In this document: positions 62,030-64,000 of the stretch, in pieces | How the letters are laid out: every line of letters starts with the position of its first letter | Position numbering within the stretch: the stretch's first letter is position 1 | Assembly: GCA_036365455.1 (NCBI GenBank) | Contig: JAWQUS010000016.1 | Span: 12,981,001-13,045,000, forward strand | Origin: Macrosoma leucophasiata | Lineage: Eukaryota > Arthropoda > Insecta > Lepidoptera > Hedylidae | Direction: 5' to 3' | Length of the DNA: 64,000 nt | The notes under the pieces: generated by a model | What the model saw: only the letters and a program-made list of their open reading frames with translations | What the model was told of the DNA's origin: nothing | Database searches by the model: none | Program-made: the position numbers and the translations under genes

Positions 62030-62320
62030 ATTGAAGGTAGAGTTTCAGAGTAGGATCTCGAGGGCGTATGCACCACCTCATTACCATATCTATTTGCGCC
62101 CAAATGGTAGTGCGCGGCCCTATTGTGTTCCAGTTAGATGATAATATTGTATGGCTCCGTAATAACTACGAGTATCATAGAGACATAACATCTTAGATCT
62201 CAGGGGTGGCCACGCATCTGAAATTTAACTTCTGGTTTTTGTGAAGATGTCTATAAGCTGTAGTCGTCGCCTATAATCCATATAAACTGCATGATTGCTT
62301 GCCACCTTCTTTACATTTTC
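62030..62320 (+). repeat. Family A repeat, old near-full copy
   Basis: GAAGGTAGAGTTTCAGAGTA, GTATGCACCACCTCATTACC, CCCTATTGTGTTCCAGTTAG, ATAACATCTTAGATCTCAGG, TCTATAAGCTGTAGTCGTCG and ACTGCATGATTGCTTGCCAC follow the family A order throughout with many substitutions, so this is an ancient copy. Confidence 0.8.
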
Positions 62321-63444
62321 CAAAATTGAGTGGCATTTACTGTAAATTTTATCTATATAATATTTAATACACACAACATGTGGCTTTTTAGGTCAACTAT
62401 AAATTACTAAAGTGTTTCAGACATATTCATTTCGAAACCACCGTTTGGCAGACCGTACGAATTTAATTAGAAATGTCATTTAAAGCTCTACGAGGAGGTT
62501 CAAAAAGTGTTTTGGCCTAATCTTAAACGCCTAAACCCTCCTCTCTAGTCGGGTTGTAAGCCTAACAGATCCTTGACCGACGTTCGTCTTAAATCAAATA
62601 TGTTTCGATATTATTTATATCATTTGTGAGCATTGACCTATATCTATCTACTTAAGTACTAGACAGAACACTCCCTTTGGTAGCATTGTTCCAGTTACAG
62701 TTAGTACATAATAATATGACGTGGAAATAAATATCTTACGTAAATATCTGCCAAAACAGTTTTAAAACGGAACTGACTGTTAGTTGTTTATCAGTAATTT
62801 TATTACTTTTAATCGAAAAGGAGGAGGTAGAATCTTTATTTTGTTTATTAACGGTTTACAGTGGCGGCGGTTATAGGGGCCCGATTTCTACATTAGAATT
62901 ATAATTAAAAGTATTACGTGCATTGCTATTTTATATTAAATCTATATTCTGTTATTTTTCACTTTTTAGAGTTGCAATTATCTTGTTTTTGATATCGGTA
63001 GTTTTTGTAAAAAGATTTTAATATTTTCATTCTTTAGGTCATGTTGTTATCTTGTGATTCATACACTCAGAAAAAGATATAATAGCTCATACAGGTAATT
63101 TTCATTGTTCTATACAACAATTATCCAACACAGCATTCTTGGCACCGTGAAGTTAGATTAATTTTATTACAAACTGTAAGATTGTTTGTTTTATTTAGCA
63201 ACATAAGAAAATATTTTTCCGGATTAACTGTATTTCCATAACAAGGAAGATGGCTGGTTGGAAAAATCAATTATGCATGAGGTATTGGAACTCCCAATTT
63301 ATTTTATTTGTGTTTATATTATTTGCTTCAATGATCCAAGCCTATCTGGTTACATAAGGATATCATAACATTAATTCCTAAATTGGATCTTCATCTCTAC
63401 TGCCGACTGTTGACTCATATCTTGTGACTGTAATTATAATATTA
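62321..63444. other. AT-rich sequence, no gene seen
   Basis: No coding, RNA or repeat feature is recognised. Confidence 0.5.
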
Positions 63445-64000
63445 CTAGCTGTGCCCGCGACTTCGTCCACGTGAGAAATAATAGGATTGTTCAGTATCTA
63501 CCCGGACGAAGTCGTGGGCGCAGCTAGTATAAATGTAGCCTAACTTACTCCTTATTACATCAGCTATCTGCCAGTGAAAGTCCCGTCAAAATCGGAGACG
63601 TATCAGAAATACATTATTTGTAAAAATGTTAGCTTTCTAGCTATCACTATTTATGAGATACAGGCTGGTGATAGACAGACGGAGGGACGGACAGACAGAC
63701 AGACAGCGCAGGATTAGTTATCCGTAGGGTCCGTTTTTACCTTTTAGGTACGAAACCCCCTAAAAGATAGAACTAAGATACAGAAAAGCTTAAAAATATT
63801 CAATATGATTCTTTAAATTGACATAACTTTTTTATTTCTGAACCGATTCACATGAAACAAACACTAAATGTTAAGTGAAACTTACCACAATATATTAGTG
63901 AAAACCGCAAATCGAATATGCCGTTTCTGATATTAGCGTGCACAAACACACAGACAAACAGACATTTTTCCGGGATAAAAAGTACCCAGTGTTGTGCGCC
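63445..64000 (-). mobile_element. Long Helitron-like element H1, copy 3, cut by window end
   Basis: A|CTAG at 63445-63448, then the GACTTCGTCCACG hairpin with its partner GACGAAGTCGTGGGCGCAG, one minisatellite unit, the ATCACTATTTATGAGATACA block, (CAGA)n at 63670-63705 and the GGATTAGTTATCCGTAGGG block. It matches 1139-2740 in order and strand with a large internal deletion after AAATCGGAGAC. Its 5' (TC) end lies beyond the window. Confidence 0.75.

Overview
The window looks like a piece of a lepidopteran (moth or butterfly) nuclear genome. It is AT-rich and I found no recognisable host protein-coding gene. It carries repeat types I associate with Lepidoptera: Helitron-like elements ending in ...CAGCTAG, 'gacttcgtccg' hairpins and CAGA runs; tRNA-derived SINEs; a poly(A)-tailed short repeat whose layout resembles a widespread Bombyx repeat; CR1/L2-like and Jockey-like LINEs; and a mariner. 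All family names come from motif recognition, not from a database search.

Layout. 0-3 kb: a Helitron-like element with an internal array of about 125 bp units, one of which holds the tail of a LINE reverse transcriptase. 3-11 kb: mostly unannotated AT-rich sequence with scattered repeat copies. 11.5-13.1 kb: a 5'-truncated CR1/L2-type LINE with a long open reverse-transcriptase frame. 13.7-14.0 kb: a decayed RT scrap. 14.7-27 kb: SINE-like copies, foldback elements, a short MITE and a 162 bp tandem duplication. 27.2-30.7 kb: a GC-rich, rearranged Jockey-type LINE on the minus strand. 31.2-33.7 kb: two pairs of diverged non-coding duplications with conserved cores. 33.9-37.3 kb: Helitron-like elements and an internally deleted PIF/Harbinger-like element. 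37.8-43.5 kb: a patchwork of local low-copy duplications with inserted SINEs and a second long Helitron-like copy. 43.8-50.8 kb: another Helitron-like family, a GC-rich MITE flanked by TA, tRNA-SINEs and microsatellites. 52.8-57.9 kb: two copies of a foldback element carrying a SINE tail, then a mutated mariner. 58-64 kb: SINEs, a second LINE tail between repeat flanks, and a third Helitron-like copy that runs off the window.

The elements are parasites rather than a cooperating gene set. The autonomous-type coding regions (LINE RTs, mariner and Harbinger transposases) are truncated or broken, and the short elements would have depended on enzymes supplied from elsewhere. The parts least explained by transposition are the paired duplications at 31.2-33.7 kb and a few GC-rich islands (about 6.1, 19.5 and 49.6 kb). 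These could be regulatory DNA or unannotated exons, but nothing in the sequence proves it. I did not find a new multi-gene system.
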